Shown in pieces: positions 32,414-42,600 of a stretch of 64,000 nt of DNA. Location: assembly GCF_020715685.1 (NCBI RefSeq), contig NZ_CP085840.1, positions 2,108,001-2,172,000 of the forward strand, given 5' to 3'. Under the pieces are notes generated by a model. That model did not search any database. It was not told where the DNA came from and saw nothing but the letters and a program-made list of their open reading frames with translations. The DNA comes from Dermatobacter hominis. Lineage in GTDB: Bacteria > Actinomycetota > Acidimicrobiia > Acidimicrobiales > Microtrichaceae. A program made the translations under genes and the position numbers. Numbering within the stretch: the stretch's first letter is position 1; the number at the start of each line of letters is the position of its first letter.

Positions 32414-34156
32414 TCAGCGAGGCGTGCTCTGCGGCGAGAACCCGACGACCCCCTTGCGGGCGTCGAAGAGGTAGCGGTTCTCGAACAGGACGTAGCGGCC
32501 GGTGTTCACGAACACCTGGCCCGGCGGCTGCACGTGGATGAGGTCGACCCGGCTGGGGTTCATGCCCGTCGCGGCCGGGACGTGGCCGGTGCCGGCCTGG
32601 AAGCCGTAGGTCAGCTCGTTCACGCCCCCCGTCGTCGGCAGGAGGATGTTCACCCAGTCGCTGTCGGGCAGGAGGTGCGGGATGCCGGTGCCGGTGCCGG
32701 CGTCGAAGAACATCTCGGTGATGCCGGTGTCCACCAGGATCGTCGACGCGATGGCCGGCGTCGTCTGCGTGGTGTCGACCGATGCGTACCCCGACGCGGT
32801 CAGCCAGTCGCCCGGGACGCCCGACGCGGACAGCGGCGCCGTGCCGAAGCCGGTGCGCTGCGACGGCGTGAGGCCGACCTGCACGCCCGTGCCGTCGATG
32901 ATGTAGCCCGGAGCGAAGTGGCCGCTCGCGGCCTGCAGCTGCAGGAGGGCGTTGTCGGTCGGCGAGGCGAGCAGGTCCGACGGCGAGGGGTCGTTCCGGT
33001 CGAAGCCCACGCCGAGGTAGTGGAAGACCTCGGGATCAGGGGCGCTGTTGCAGCTGTGGTCGGGCACGCACGCGCTCGTCTCGACGCCGAGGACCCGGAT
33101 CGGGACGGTGCTGACGGTGCCACCGGCGTGGCGGATCGTGACCGGGGCCAGGTAGAGGAAGCCGATGTACTGGTAGCCGGACGAGTCGTAGTACTTGTAG
33201 GCCGGACCGGCGGGACCGATCGCGTTCGGGCCGAGCTCGTCGATCGGCGCGGCGGCGCCGATCGACCCGGTGTCCACGGTGAACGGGTGGTAGTCGCTCG
33301 AGTGCGGGCTGACCGCCGGCGGCGCGGTGGCGCTGGTCGGCCACCCCTCGGCGTAGCCGAACACCGCGCGCAGCCGGACGCCAGTCGTCTCGATCGTCGG
33401 CGTCGGGCACGTCCCGTCGTCGGCCTCGTCGAACTCGTCGCACACCGCCGGGAGGGTGGCCTCGGCCGATCCGTCCTCGACGATCGTGTTGAGCAGCGGC
33501 ACGGTCGTCGCGCCGATCGACCACGAGGCGGTGCCGGTGCAGCCGTTGGTGTCGCCCAGCTGCATCGCGCCCTGGATCGTCAGCGGCGCGGCCACGTACG
33601 AACCGTCGTAGTCGAGCCTGAAGCTGCTGCCCGAGGTGAGCTCGATGGTCACGGGGTCGGTGCTGGAGCCGAGCGGTGCCGGGACCGTGCTGACCGCGCC
33701 GGTGCCGCCGCCGTAGATGTTCACGACGAGCGGCTGGGACGGCGACGGCGCGACCGGGTCGCCGTCCTCGTCGTGGACGGTGACGCCGACGGTCAGCGTC
33801 GACGGCGAACCGGCGTGGCCCGGTGACGAGGACGAGTCGGGGTTGTCGATCGCCGTGACGCCCGTGAAGGAGACGGTGTACGCCGGGCTCGTGTAGGTGC
33901 CGGCATCGGCCTCCTCGACGAAGGTCTGCAGGCCCTCCTCGCACAGCTCCTGCGGCGTGGGCGGCGCGGTGGTCGTCGTGGTCGTGGACGTGGTGGTCGT
34001 CGACGTCGAGGTGGTCGTGGTGGTCGGCGCCGCGGTGGTGGTCGGCGCGGTCGTCGGCGCCGGGTCCGGCGGCGGAGGCGGCGGGACGCAGGCGGCGGCG
34101 ACGGCAGCCATGACGATCAGGAGGACGACGGTCGCCGTCCGGTGAATGCGGTTCAC
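32414..34156 (-). CDS. Lipoprotein with two pepsin-like DTG motifs (candidate aspartic protease)
   Basis: 580 residues starting at a GTG. Signal peptide and lipobox (VMAAVAAAC) are followed by a Pro stretch and a Thr-rich linker (to about residue 66), so the protein is anchored outside the membrane. The body contains FTVDTGSIGAA with Asp295 and ILVDTGITEMFF with Asp476. In pepsins each lobe gives one catalytic Asp in D-T/S-G, and the two lie about 180 residues apart; here the gap is 181. The C-terminus GRYVLFENRYLFDARKGVVGF resembles the last strands of pepsin-like enzymes. Activity is inferred from these features alone. It is monocistronic, ending at a strong palindrome. Confidence 0.65.
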   Translation of the reverse strand: MNRIHRTATVVLLIVMAAVAAACVPPPPPPDPAPTTAPTTTAAPTTTTTSTSTTTTSTTTTTTAPPTPQELCEEGLQTFVEEADAGTYTSPAYTVSFTGVTAIDNPDSSSSPGHAGSPSTLTVGVTVHDEDGDPVAPSPSQPLVVNIYGGGTGAVSTVPAPLGSSTDPVTIELTSGSSFRLDYDGSYVAAPLTIQGAMQLGDTNGCTGTASWSIGATTVPLLNTIVEDGSAEATLPAVCDEFDEADDGTCPTPTIETTGVRLRAVFGYAEGWPTSATAPPAVSPHSSDYHPFTVDTGSIGAAAPIDELGPNAIGPAGPAYKYYDSSGYQYIGFLYLAPVTIRHAGGTVSTVPIRVLGVETSACVPDHSCNSAPDPEVFHYLGVGFDRNDPSPSDLLASPTDNALLQLQAASGHFAPGYIIDGTGVQVGLTPSQRTGFGTAPLSASGVPGDWLTASGYASVDTTQTTPAIASTILVDTGITEMFFDAGTGTGIPHLLPDSDWVNILLPTTGGVNELTYGFQAGTGHVPAATGMNPSRVDLIHVQPPGQVFVNTGRYVLFENRYLFDARKGVVGFSPQSTPR

Positions 34157-34276
34157 GCAGACGGGTGTCGGCGCGTGGCGGGAACACCTTGCGGATTTCC
34201 GTCCGATCGGTCCGGACGGCCCGAGGAGGCCGTCGTGACCCCCGAGCGAGTGCGGGCGGGCAGCGGTGGCCCCGGC

Positions 34277-35299
34277 TCAGCCGCCGATCTGCGACATCGA
34301 CCGACCGGGCCGGATGAACGTCGGCGTGCCGATCCCGTGGCCGGCCCGCTTCGACGCGACGCAGCGCCGGATGGCTTCGGCCAGCTCGGCGTCGGTCCCG
34401 CCGCCCCGCAGCACGGCGCGCAGATCGGTCTCCTCGACCGAGAACAGGCAGTTCCGCAGCTCGCCCTCGGCGGTCAGGCGGATCCGGTCGCAGGAGTCGC
34501 AGAAGGGCGTGGTCACGCTGGGGATGATGCCGATCTCGGAGCCCGCGGATCCGGCCTCGCGATCGAGGTAGCGGTACCGCTCGGCGGGCTCGTGGCCCCG
34601 GACGACCGGCTCGAGCGGCAGGGCGGGCGAGAGCGCCGCGAGCACCTGGTCCCGCCCGACGACCTCGGAGCCGTCCCAGTGGCCGTCGGCGTCGAGCGGC
34701 ATGAACTCGATGAAGCGGACGGTGACGCCACGGGACCGACCGAACTCGGCGAAGTCGAGGATCTCGTCGTCGTTGACCCCGGCGACGAGCACGACGTTGA
34801 CCTTCACCGGCGAGAAGCCGGCGGCGACCGCCGCGTCGATGCCGCGCAGGACCTTGTCGAGCGCGTCGCGCCGGGTCATCTCGGCGAACCGCTCGGGTCG
34901 CAGCGAGTCGAGCGACACGTTGATGCGTCGGAGCCCGGCGGCCCGGAGGTCGGCGGCGTGGCGCTCGAGCGACGCGCCGTTGGTCGTCATCGACAGGTCG
35001 GTGCCGAGCGGGGCCAGCAGGGCGACCAGCTCGCTGAGGCGGGCCCGCACGGTCGGCTCGCCGCCGGTCAGCCGGATCGAGGTGATGCCGTACCTCTCGA
35101 CCAGCACGCGGGCGATCCGACCGATCTCCTCGTACGTGAGCACCTGGTCCCGCGGCACCGACGGCAGGCCCTCCTCGGGCATGCAGTACGTGCAGCGGAA
35201 GTCGCAGCGATCCGTGACCGAGATGCGCAGGTCGCGGTGCACCCGGCCGAAGCCGTCGACGAGCTCGTCGGCGGGGCGGGGGGCGGGCGGACGGTCCAC
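34277..35299 (-). CDS. moaA: GTP 3',8-cyclase MoaA
   Basis: 340 residues. Radical-SAM cluster motif CDFRCTYCMPEEGLP near the N-terminus, then RLTGGEPTVR (SAM binding), NVSLDSLRPERF, and the second cluster motif CDSC with a third cysteine in ELRNCLF. The C-terminus ends in SQIGG, the essential double glycine. It makes the first molybdenum-cofactor intermediate with MoaC. The GTG start lies six bases after TACGAT (leaderless geometry). It is downstream of the moeA-galU pair but separated from it by a strong hairpin. Confidence 0.96.
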   Translation of the reverse strand: MDRPPAPRPADELVDGFGRVHRDLRISVTDRCDFRCTYCMPEEGLPSVPRDQVLTYEEIGRIARVLVERYGITSIRLTGGEPTVRARLSELVALLAPLGTDLSMTTNGASLERHAADLRAAGLRRINVSLDSLRPERFAEMTRRDALDKVLRGIDAAVAAGFSPVKVNVVLVAGVNDDEILDFAEFGRSRGVTVRFIEFMPLDADGHWDGSEVVGRDQVLAALSPALPLEPVVRGHEPAERYRYLDREAGSAGSEIGIIPSVTTPFCDSCDRIRLTAEGELRNCLFSVEETDLRAVLRGGGTDAELAEAIRRCVASKRAGHGIGTPTFIRPGRSMSQIGG

Positions 35300-35360
35300 G
35301 CCGGCATCGTACGCCCCTCCGGGAGCGCCGCCCCAGGCCCCTCCCTCCCCGGACCCCGTT

Positions 35361-35404
35361 CTGGCTGTCGTTCTGCCGGCCCTGGCCGGGAGAACGACAG
35401 CCAG
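35361..35404 (-). terminator. Long stem-loop after the MoeA/Glp gene
   Basis: CTGGCTGTCGTTCT pairs with AGAACGACAGCCAG (14 bp), and inside it CCGGCC pairs with GGCCGG around a 2-base tip. It lies 12 bases beyond the stop of the minus-strand gene ending at 35416. Confidence 0.75.
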
Positions 35405-35415
35405 TTCCGCAGGGG

Positions 35416-36621
35416 TCAGTCGTGGAGGAGGATCACGTCGACGGGGTCGCCGGCGGCGACGCCGTCGCCATCGGGGAGCACGGCCAGCCCGTCGGCCGCG
35501 GCCATCGCCGTCATCTGGTGCGAGCCCTGGCCGCCGGCCGAGGCGACCGTGAAGCCCAGGTCCTCGTCCTGTCGCACCGAGACGCGGACGAAGTGGATCT
35601 TGCCGTCGGGCCGGCGCCGGAGGTCCTCGGCGGCCGCCGCCCGCACGGTGCGGCGGTGCAGGTCGGTCCGACCGGCGCCGTGGAGCAGGCCCGGTCGGGC
35701 CAGGAGCTCGAAGCTCACCAGCGAGCTCACCGGGTTGCCCGGCAGGCCGAAGACCGGCACCCCGTCGACCAGCCCGAAGGCGAACGGCTTCGCGGGCTTG
35801 ATCGCGATCTGCATCCACCGCATGTCGCCGATCCGTCCGAGCACCGCCTTCACGTAGTCGAAGTCGCCCATCGACACCCCGCCGCTCGTGAGCAGCGCGT
35901 CGCAGTTCGCCACGCCCCGGCGGATGGTCGCCTCGATGGCCGCCTCGTCGTCGCGCACCAGGCCGAGGTCCACGGCCTCGAACCCCGAGCTCCGGCACAG
36001 CGCCAGCAGGGCGAGGCGGTTCGAGTCGCGCACCTGGCCCCGGGCGAGCGGCGCGCCGTCCTCGACGAGCTCGTCGCCGGTCGACAGCACGCCCACCCGG
36101 GTGCGGCGGCGCACGTCGACGGTGCCGACACCGATCGACGCCAGCACGCCGAGGTGGGCGACCCGCAGGACCGTGCCGGCCGGGACGACCACGTCGCCCG
36201 GGCGCACGTCGTCGCCCGCCCGACGGATGCCGGTGCCCTCGGCGATCGTGCCCTCGACCTGCACCCGCCGGCCGTCGTCGAGCGAGCGGGTGCGCTCGAC
36301 CATCGCGATGGCGTCGGCGCCGGGCGGCACCGGTGCGCCGGTCATGATCCGGACCGCCTGGCCGGGCCCGATCGGCTGGTCGCCCGCGTCGCCGGCCGCG
36401 ACCGTGGCCACCACGTCGAGCTCCGCATCGGGCGTCGCGACGTCCTCTGCCCGCACCGCGTACCCGTCGAGCGCCGTGTTGTCCCACCCCGGCACGAGCT
36501 CCGTGGCGACGACGTCGTCGACCGTCACCAGCCCGAGCGCGTCCGCCAGCTCGACGGCCGCGGCCGGCTGCGCGGGCACGCGGGACAGGACGTGGTCGAG
36601 GGCCTCCTGGAGCGGGATCAC
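35416..36621 (-). CDS. moeA: Molybdopterin molybdotransferase MoeA / gephyrin-like Glp
   Basis: 401 residues. MoeA motifs: VPGWDNTALDGYAVRAED, RIMTGAPVPPGADAIAMVE, VGVLSTGDELVEDG, LTSGGVSMGDFDYV, and GLPGNPVSSLVSFELL. The enzyme inserts molybdate into adenylated molybdopterin. In corynebacteria and streptomycetes the homologue encoded next to galU is Glp, which instead works in cell division with the receptor GlpR/SepX. Synteny here (galU, then this gene) fits Glp, and a GlpR-like protein is at 20468. The GTG at 36621 is 36 bases after galU, so the two genes form an operon. Either role is possible. Confidence 0.92.
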   Translation of the reverse strand: MIPLQEALDHVLSRVPAQPAAAVELADALGLVTVDDVVATELVPGWDNTALDGYAVRAEDVATPDAELDVVATVAAGDAGDQPIGPGQAVRIMTGAPVPPGADAIAMVERTRSLDDGRRVQVEGTIAEGTGIRRAGDDVRPGDVVVPAGTVLRVAHLGVLASIGVGTVDVRRRTRVGVLSTGDELVEDGAPLARGQVRDSNRLALLALCRSSGFEAVDLGLVRDDEAAIEATIRRGVANCDALLTSGGVSMGDFDYVKAVLGRIGDMRWMQIAIKPAKPFAFGLVDGVPVFGLPGNPVSSLVSFELLARPGLLHGAGRTDLHRRTVRAAAAEDLRRRPDGKIHFVRVSVRQDEDLGFTVASAGGQGSHQMTAMAAADGLAVLPDGDGVAAGDPVDVILLHD

Positions 36622-36656
36622 ATCGTCATCCCAGCACAGGACGACGGGACGGAGGC

Positions 36657-37538
<882 letters not shown>

Positions 37539-37751
37539 CGTGTGCTCCCCGGTTGCATTCGATCCGCGATCCCCGACGATCGGGGCTCCGACGATGGTAC
37601 CGCCGGCCTGCCAGGACCTGACCCTGGCAGATGTCCCATTCCCCCGGTTGGGCCGGTCGACCCAGCCCTCCCCCGCTCCTGAGCGCGACCACGGCCCCGG
37701 CCGGTCCCGTCTGGGGAGCGCCGCGAGGGCTGCTGTACCATCCACGCCACC

Positions 37752-38075
37752 ATGCCCGTGTACGAGTACCGATGCCGCGACTGCGGCCACGACTTCGAGA
37801 TCCAGCAGTCGATGTCGGACGACGCGCTGACGGAGTGCCCGTCGTGCGGCGGCGACCTCCGCAAGGTCTTCTCCCCCGTCGGGATCGCGTTCAAGGGCTC
37901 CGGGTTCTACAAGAACGACTCGGGCTCGCGTGCCAAGTCCTCGGCGTCGTCGTCGAACGGCGACGGCGGGAGCTCGTCCGGCTCGTCCGGTGACAGCTCC
38001 TCGTCGAGCAGCTCCCCCTCCAAGGAGTCGAGCAGCTCGTCGGCGTCGACGAGCTCGTCGTCCTCGTCGGACTGA
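37752..38075 (+). CDS. FmdB family zinc-ribbon protein with Ser-rich tail
   Basis: 107 residues. The N-terminal zinc ribbon has MPVYEYRCRDCG with Cys8 and Cys11 and a second CPSC pair at Cys29 and Cys32, the FmdB/putative regulatory protein signature. From about residue 58 the protein is a low-complexity run dominated by serine. Function of the family is not established; it is often encoded near 5-formyl-THF cyclo-ligase, galU and glpR in actinobacteria, and here it is divergent from galU. TACCAT ends 10 bases before the ATG, so the leader would be only a few bases. Confidence 0.88.
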   Translation: MPVYEYRCRDCGHDFEIQQSMSDDALTECPSCGGDLRKVFSPVGIAFKGSGFYKNDSGSRAKSSASSSNGDGGSSSGSSGDSSSSSSSPSKESSSSSASTSSSSSSD

Positions 38076-38082
38076 CCGGCCC

Positions 38083-38100
38083 TGCGGCCGGCCGGCCGCA
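38083..38100. terminator. 18-base perfect palindrome between convergent genes
   Basis: TGCGGCCGGCCGGCCGCA lies between the FmdB gene (plus) and the conservon GTPase (minus). It could end transcription from both sides. Confidence 0.5.
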
Positions 38101-38105
38101 CCCCG

Positions 38106-38750
38106 TCAGGCGTGCTGCGCGGCCCGCTGCTCGGCCATGGCGCGCTGCATGAGGTGCTCGAGCAGCGCGATGAGCACCATCTTCACCGACTCGCGCGAAC
38201 GGGCGTCGGCCCGCACGAGCGGCACGTGCTCCGGCAGCGCCAGCGCCTCCCGCACCTCCTCGAGGGCGTAGGACCCGGCGTCGTCGAACTGGTTGACGAC
38301 CGCCACGAACGGCACGCCGCGGCTCTCGAAGAAGTCCACGGCGGCGAAGCACTCCTGGATGCGCCGGGTGTCGAGCAGCACCACCGCACCGAGGGCCCCG
38401 TCGACGAGGTCGTCCCACATGAACCAGAAGCGCTCCTGGCCGGGGGTGCCGAACAGGTAGAGGATCAGCTCCGCGTCGATGGTGATGCGGCCGAAGTCCA
38501 TCGCCACCGTCGTCGACGTCTTCCGGTCGATCTTCGACGTGTCGTCGACGGCCTCGGAGTACGCCGTCATCGTCGCCTCCGTGGTCAGCGGCTCGATCTC
38601 GGAGATCGCACCCACCAGCGTGGTCTTGCCCACCCCGAAGCCACCGGCGATGAGGATCTTGACCGGCTGGGGTGCGCCCGTCGGCGCCGGGAACCCGGAG
38701 GAGGGCCCGGGAGCCGGGGCGCGGTTGGGGTCAGAGGGCTCGTACTGCAT
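38106..38750 (-). CDS. Conservon small GTPase-like protein (CvnD, ATP/GTP-binding)
   Basis: 214 residues. Walker A GGFGVGKTT at 36-44, a Walker B-like LILYLFGTPGQERFWFMWDDL region as in Ras/MglA-type GTPases, and VAVVNQFDDA, which stands where NKxD would be. This is the fourth component of actinobacterial conservons (cvnA-B-C-D), thought to act as a membrane-linked G-protein-like switch with the sensor kinase. AGGA is six bases before the ATG, and the start lies 20 bases inside the end of the DUF742 gene, so it is coupled to it. The signal controlled is unknown. Confidence 0.92.
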   Translation of the reverse strand: MQYEPSDPNRAPAPGPSSGFPAPTGAPQPVKILIAGGFGVGKTTLVGAISEIEPLTTEATMTAYSEAVDDTSKIDRKTSTTVAMDFGRITIDAELILYLFGTPGQERFWFMWDDLVDGALGAVVLLDTRRIQECFAAVDFFESRGVPFVAVVNQFDDAGSYALEEVREALALPEHVPLVRADARSRESVKMVLIALLEHLMQRAMAEQRAAQHA

Positions 38751-39150
38751 CGATCATCCTCAGGAGGAGTGCGGGCGTTGCGGCCTGCCGTGCTTCGTGG
38801 ATCTGGACGAGCCCGGCCTCCGCCAGGTCGCCGGCCAGGATCTGGGCGACGCCCAGGGGGATGCCGACGCGCGCCGCCACCTCGGCGACGGAGATCGGCG
38901 AGTTGCACATCCCGATGATCTGGGCGTGCTCGAACTGGAGCTGGCGGTCGTGCGCGCTGCCCGTCGCCACGACGAGGGCCTCCACCCGGAGGTGGACGCT
39001 GGCGTGGCGGGTGCGCCCACCGGTGATGACGAACGGGCGGACGAGCTCGCCGTCCTCGTCGTCGTCCTCCACGGTGGCGACATCCGGGTCCGCGGGCGCG
39101 ACGCCGCCCGGCGGCGGTGCACCGGTGGTGGGGTCATCCCAGGCGGACAT
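38731..39150 (-). CDS. DUF742 protein (conservon component CvnC)
   Basis: 139 residues. Acidic N-terminus, then LVRPFVITGGRTRHASVHLRVEALVVA, the DUF742 hallmark, and a winged-helix-like C-terminal half (ISVAEVAARVGIPLGVAQILAGDLAEAGLV). It sits between the roadblock and GTPase genes, the fixed conservon order. It is probably a scaffold or DNA-binding-like adaptor; biochemical role not established. Confidence 0.93.
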   Translation of the reverse strand: MSAWDDPTTGAPPPGGVAPADPDVATVEDDDEDGELVRPFVITGGRTRHASVHLRVEALVVATGSAHDRQLQFEHAQIIGMCNSPISVAEVAARVGIPLGVAQILAGDLAEAGLVQIHEARQAATPALLLRMIDAVRAL

Positions 39151-39184
39151 CGGTCGGTCGCTCGTGCGGGCGCGGTCGAGGAGC

Positions 39185-39613
39185 TCAGCCCGCGGCGAGG
39201 ACGCTGCGGAGGCCGGCGCGGACCTGCGGGGTGAGGACGGTGCCGAAGCGCTCGACCAGGAGGGTCATCTCGTAGCCGACCAGCCCGACGTCCGCGTCCT
39301 TCGTCGACAGGATGCCGAGGCAGCTGCCGTCCGAGATCGAGGCGACGAACAGGAAGCCCGTGCTCATCTCGACCATGACCTGGTCGACCTCGCCGTAGCC
39401 GAAGCAGCGCGAGGCGCCGAGCGACAGGCTGGTCAGCCCGGCGGCGATCGCCGCGAACTGATCGGCGCGGGCCCGGTCGAGGTCGGTCGACATCGCCATC
39501 AGCAGTCCGTCGGAGCTGACGCACACGGCGTCGCTGACGCCGGGGGTCTGCTCGACGAAGCGCGACAGCAGCCAGGGGATCTGCTGCACCTGCTCGTTGA
39601 CGTCAGTGATCAC
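39185..39613 (-). CDS. Roadblock/LC7 domain protein (CvnB)
   Basis: 142 residues. One roadblock/LC7 domain: WLLSRFVEQTPGVSDAVCVSSDGLLMAMS, then DQFAAIAAGLTSLSLGASRCF and GFLFVASISDGSCLGIL. In conservons and in MglA/MglB pairs this protein regulates the nucleotide state of the GTPase. The GTG start lies 11 bases upstream of the kinase stop, so the reading frames overlap and translation is linked. CvnC follows after 34 bases. Confidence 0.93.
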   Translation of the reverse strand: MITDVNEQVQQIPWLLSRFVEQTPGVSDAVCVSSDGLLMAMSTDLDRARADQFAAIAAGLTSLSLGASRCFGYGEVDQVMVEMSTGFLFVASISDGSCLGILSTKDADVGLVGYEMTLLVERFGTVLTPQVRAGLRSVLAAG

Positions 39614-42600
39614 GGGGATCCTCCAGTTCCGGCGTCTCGTCGACACCGTTGTGATCGGCCGCCCAGTGCGAGGACGGAGACGGGCTGTGGGCGTCGTCGG
39701 CGGCGGCCGTCGACGCTGCCTCCGGTGACCCGGGGGACGTTGCGGTGCCGAGCGTCGTCGCCGACGCCGGCTCCTCGAGGGCCACGCCACCGAGGCCCCG
39801 GCTGCGACCGCCCTGGAAGGCGGAGAGCATCGACCGGACGCCGTCGGCGGAGCGGTCCCGCTCCGGTGCCGGCTCCGGCGCGGACTGGCCGAGCGGGCTG
39901 TCCTGCAGCGAGGCGCCGGGCACCCGTCGGGTGAGGCCGCCGCCGAGGCCGCCGCCCGCAGGGGCGGGCTCGGGCGCAGCTGCGACCGGCTGGGCCGGTG
40001 CCTCGGGGGCGAAGGTCGGCGTCGCCTGCGGCTCGGCGGTCGGCGTCGTCCAGGCCGGGGCCTCGGCCACCGGCTCGGGCCGGGCCGGCTCGGGCCGGCC
40101 CTGATCAGGCCACGCCGGGGCGGGCTCGGTCCACGTCGGGGCGGGCTCGGTCCACGTGGGCTCGGGCTCCGCGACCGGATCGGGCTGCGCGTCCCAGGTC
40201 TGGTCCGGGATGGCGGCCGGCGGCGGGGGCGGCTCGGCCGCGGGGGCCTCGCCGAAGGCGTCGGCGGCCAGGATGCCGGCGGCGAAGTCCTCGGCCGAGA
40301 AGGCCGGTGCGGGCGACGCCTCGGCAGCCTCCACGGGATCGACGTCGGCGACCGGATCGGCCAGGAACGTCGCCTCGTAGGCGGCGTCGGAGATCGAGGC
40401 CGCCGCGGTCGCCTCGTCGGCGGCGACCGCGCTCGCCTCGATCGCGCCGTCCTCGAGCAGGACCCGGTCGTCGAGGCCGGTGCCGTCGACCGGGGACGTC
40501 TCGTCGACGACTGCCGGATCGTCGATCAGGTGGCTGGCGTCGATGATCGACCCGTCGTCGACCGGCTCGGTGTCGTCGGGCCGCAGCGCCGCCCACTCGT
40601 CGACCGGCTCGGTGTCGTCGGGCCGCAGCGCCGCCCACTCGTCGACCGGCTCGGTGTCGTCGGGCCGCAGCGTCGCCCACTCGTCGACCGGCTCGGTGTC
40701 GTCGGGCCGCAGCGCCGCCCACTCGTCGACCGGCGGGGCGGTCCACTCGTCGGCAGCCGGCGTGGTGGTCTCGACCCACTCGCCGTCGGGCGTCGTCCAG
40801 CCACCGGCGTGGGCCTCGGCCACCGGCCCGGTCGGCTCGGCGGTCGGCACGGCCCAGTCGTCCACCGGCTCGGCGGACCACTCGTCGGCCGGCGTGGTCC
40901 ACGTCTCGGCGGTGCCGTGGACGTCGCCGTTGCGGTCGGTGAGCGACGCCTCCGCGGCCTCGGCCTCGGGCACGTCGGGGATCCAGGTCCAGTCCTCGGA
41001 GCCGGTGGCCGTCGGGTCCCCGACCAGGTCCTCCCGGGAGGGCGGCGCGTCGGCGAACGGGTCGGCACCGGGGTCGATGACCGTCTCGGGCTGGACGACC
41101 TGGGCGGTCAGGCCGGCGCCGGGCGCGAACAGGTCGGGCGACTGGTCACGGGCGGCTCGGGTGCCGGGCAGCGGCCGGGCGATCGACGAGCGGTCGGCAC
41201 CGCCGACGGTCGCCGTGGCGGGCAGGCTCACCACCGCGGTCACGCCGCGGCCGCCGGCGGTCGGCTGGAGGCGGACCAGCGCACCGGTCTTGGCCGCCAG
41301 CTTCGCGATCACGTACTGACCCAGGTAGCGGGTCGGCATGCCGTCGACCTCGTCGAGACCGGCGAGGCGCTGGTTGGCCGCGACGATCTCGACGTCGGCC
41401 ATGCCGACGCCGTGGTCGATCACGGCGAGCTGGTAGCCGCCCTGGCCGAGCGACCGGCCGTCGATCTCGACCGTCGTGTCGGGCGGCGAGAACCGCAGGG
41501 CGTTCTCGATGAGCTCCGCCAGCATGTGGACGAGGTCGATGACGACCGGGCCCGTCAGCGTGGCGTCGCCGAGCTGGCCCAGGCGCACCCGCTCGAAGTC
41601 CTCGACCTCGCTCATCGCGGCTCGGACGACCTCGCTGAGCGGCGCGGGCTTGCGGCGACGGCGCGGGGTCTCCGAGCCGGTGAGGATCAGCAGCGACTCG
41701 GCGTTCCGGCGCATGCGGCTCGCCAGGTGGTCGAGCTTGAACAGGTGCTCCAGGAAGGCGGGGTCGGTCTCCCGCTGCTCGAGCGACGAGATGAAGTCGA
41801 GCTGGCGGCCGAGCAGGGCCTGGTTGCGACGGCCCAGGTTGGTCAGGGCGTCGGCGAGGTTGCGGCGGAGCACGGCCTGCTCGCCGGCCAGGCGGAGGGC
41901 GGTGTCCTGCACGTCGTTGAACGCGCCGGCCACCTCCTGCACCTCGGCGGCGCCGGTCGCCCGGATGACCGGCAGGTGGGTCTCGGGCGAGCCCGTCTGC
42001 TGGCTCTTCACCGCCTCGGGGAGGCGGACCATCGCCACCTCCTCCGCCTGGGTGGCGAGCTCCCGCAGCGGCCGGGCGATGGAGCGGATGGCGGAGCGGA
42101 CCAGGACGGCGCTGACGAGCACCACGGCGATCAGGGCGGCGGCGGCCAGCAGCAGCACCCGGCGGCTCGAGGTGCCGAGGTCGTCGACCGCGGCGACGGC
42201 CTGCCCGGCGGCGGAGTCCCGCAGCGAGGTGAGGTCCTCGACCCGGTCGTCGGCACCGCTGATCCACTGGTCGACGGCGGCCTGGTCGACGGTCGCGCCC
42301 TCGGCAGCGGCGAAGAACAGCGAGTCACGACCGAGGCTGGCGGCGGCCAGCGCGTCGCCGACCCGGTCGATGCGGACGGTCAGGTCGTCCGACGCCGTGG
42401 CGGCGGCCTGCGTCGACTGGATGTCCTGGGCGGCGGCGAGCTCCGAGACCTGGGCGTAGACCTCGGGGACGAGCGAGCCGCGGAGGGCGAGCGCCTGGAC
42501 GAGGTCGCGCTCCTTGGCGCCGGCCTCCTGGGCCGAGGCGAGCAGGTCGGCCGACGAGGCGGCGTCGTCGTCGATGGCGCCCTGCGGGTCGAACCCGGCG

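Noticed and set aside
35361-35404. Possible insertion-sequence terminal repeats around the long stem-loop after the MoeA/Glp gene
   Set aside because: The arms enclose only 16 bases, no transposase is near and no target duplication is seen; a terminator explains it.
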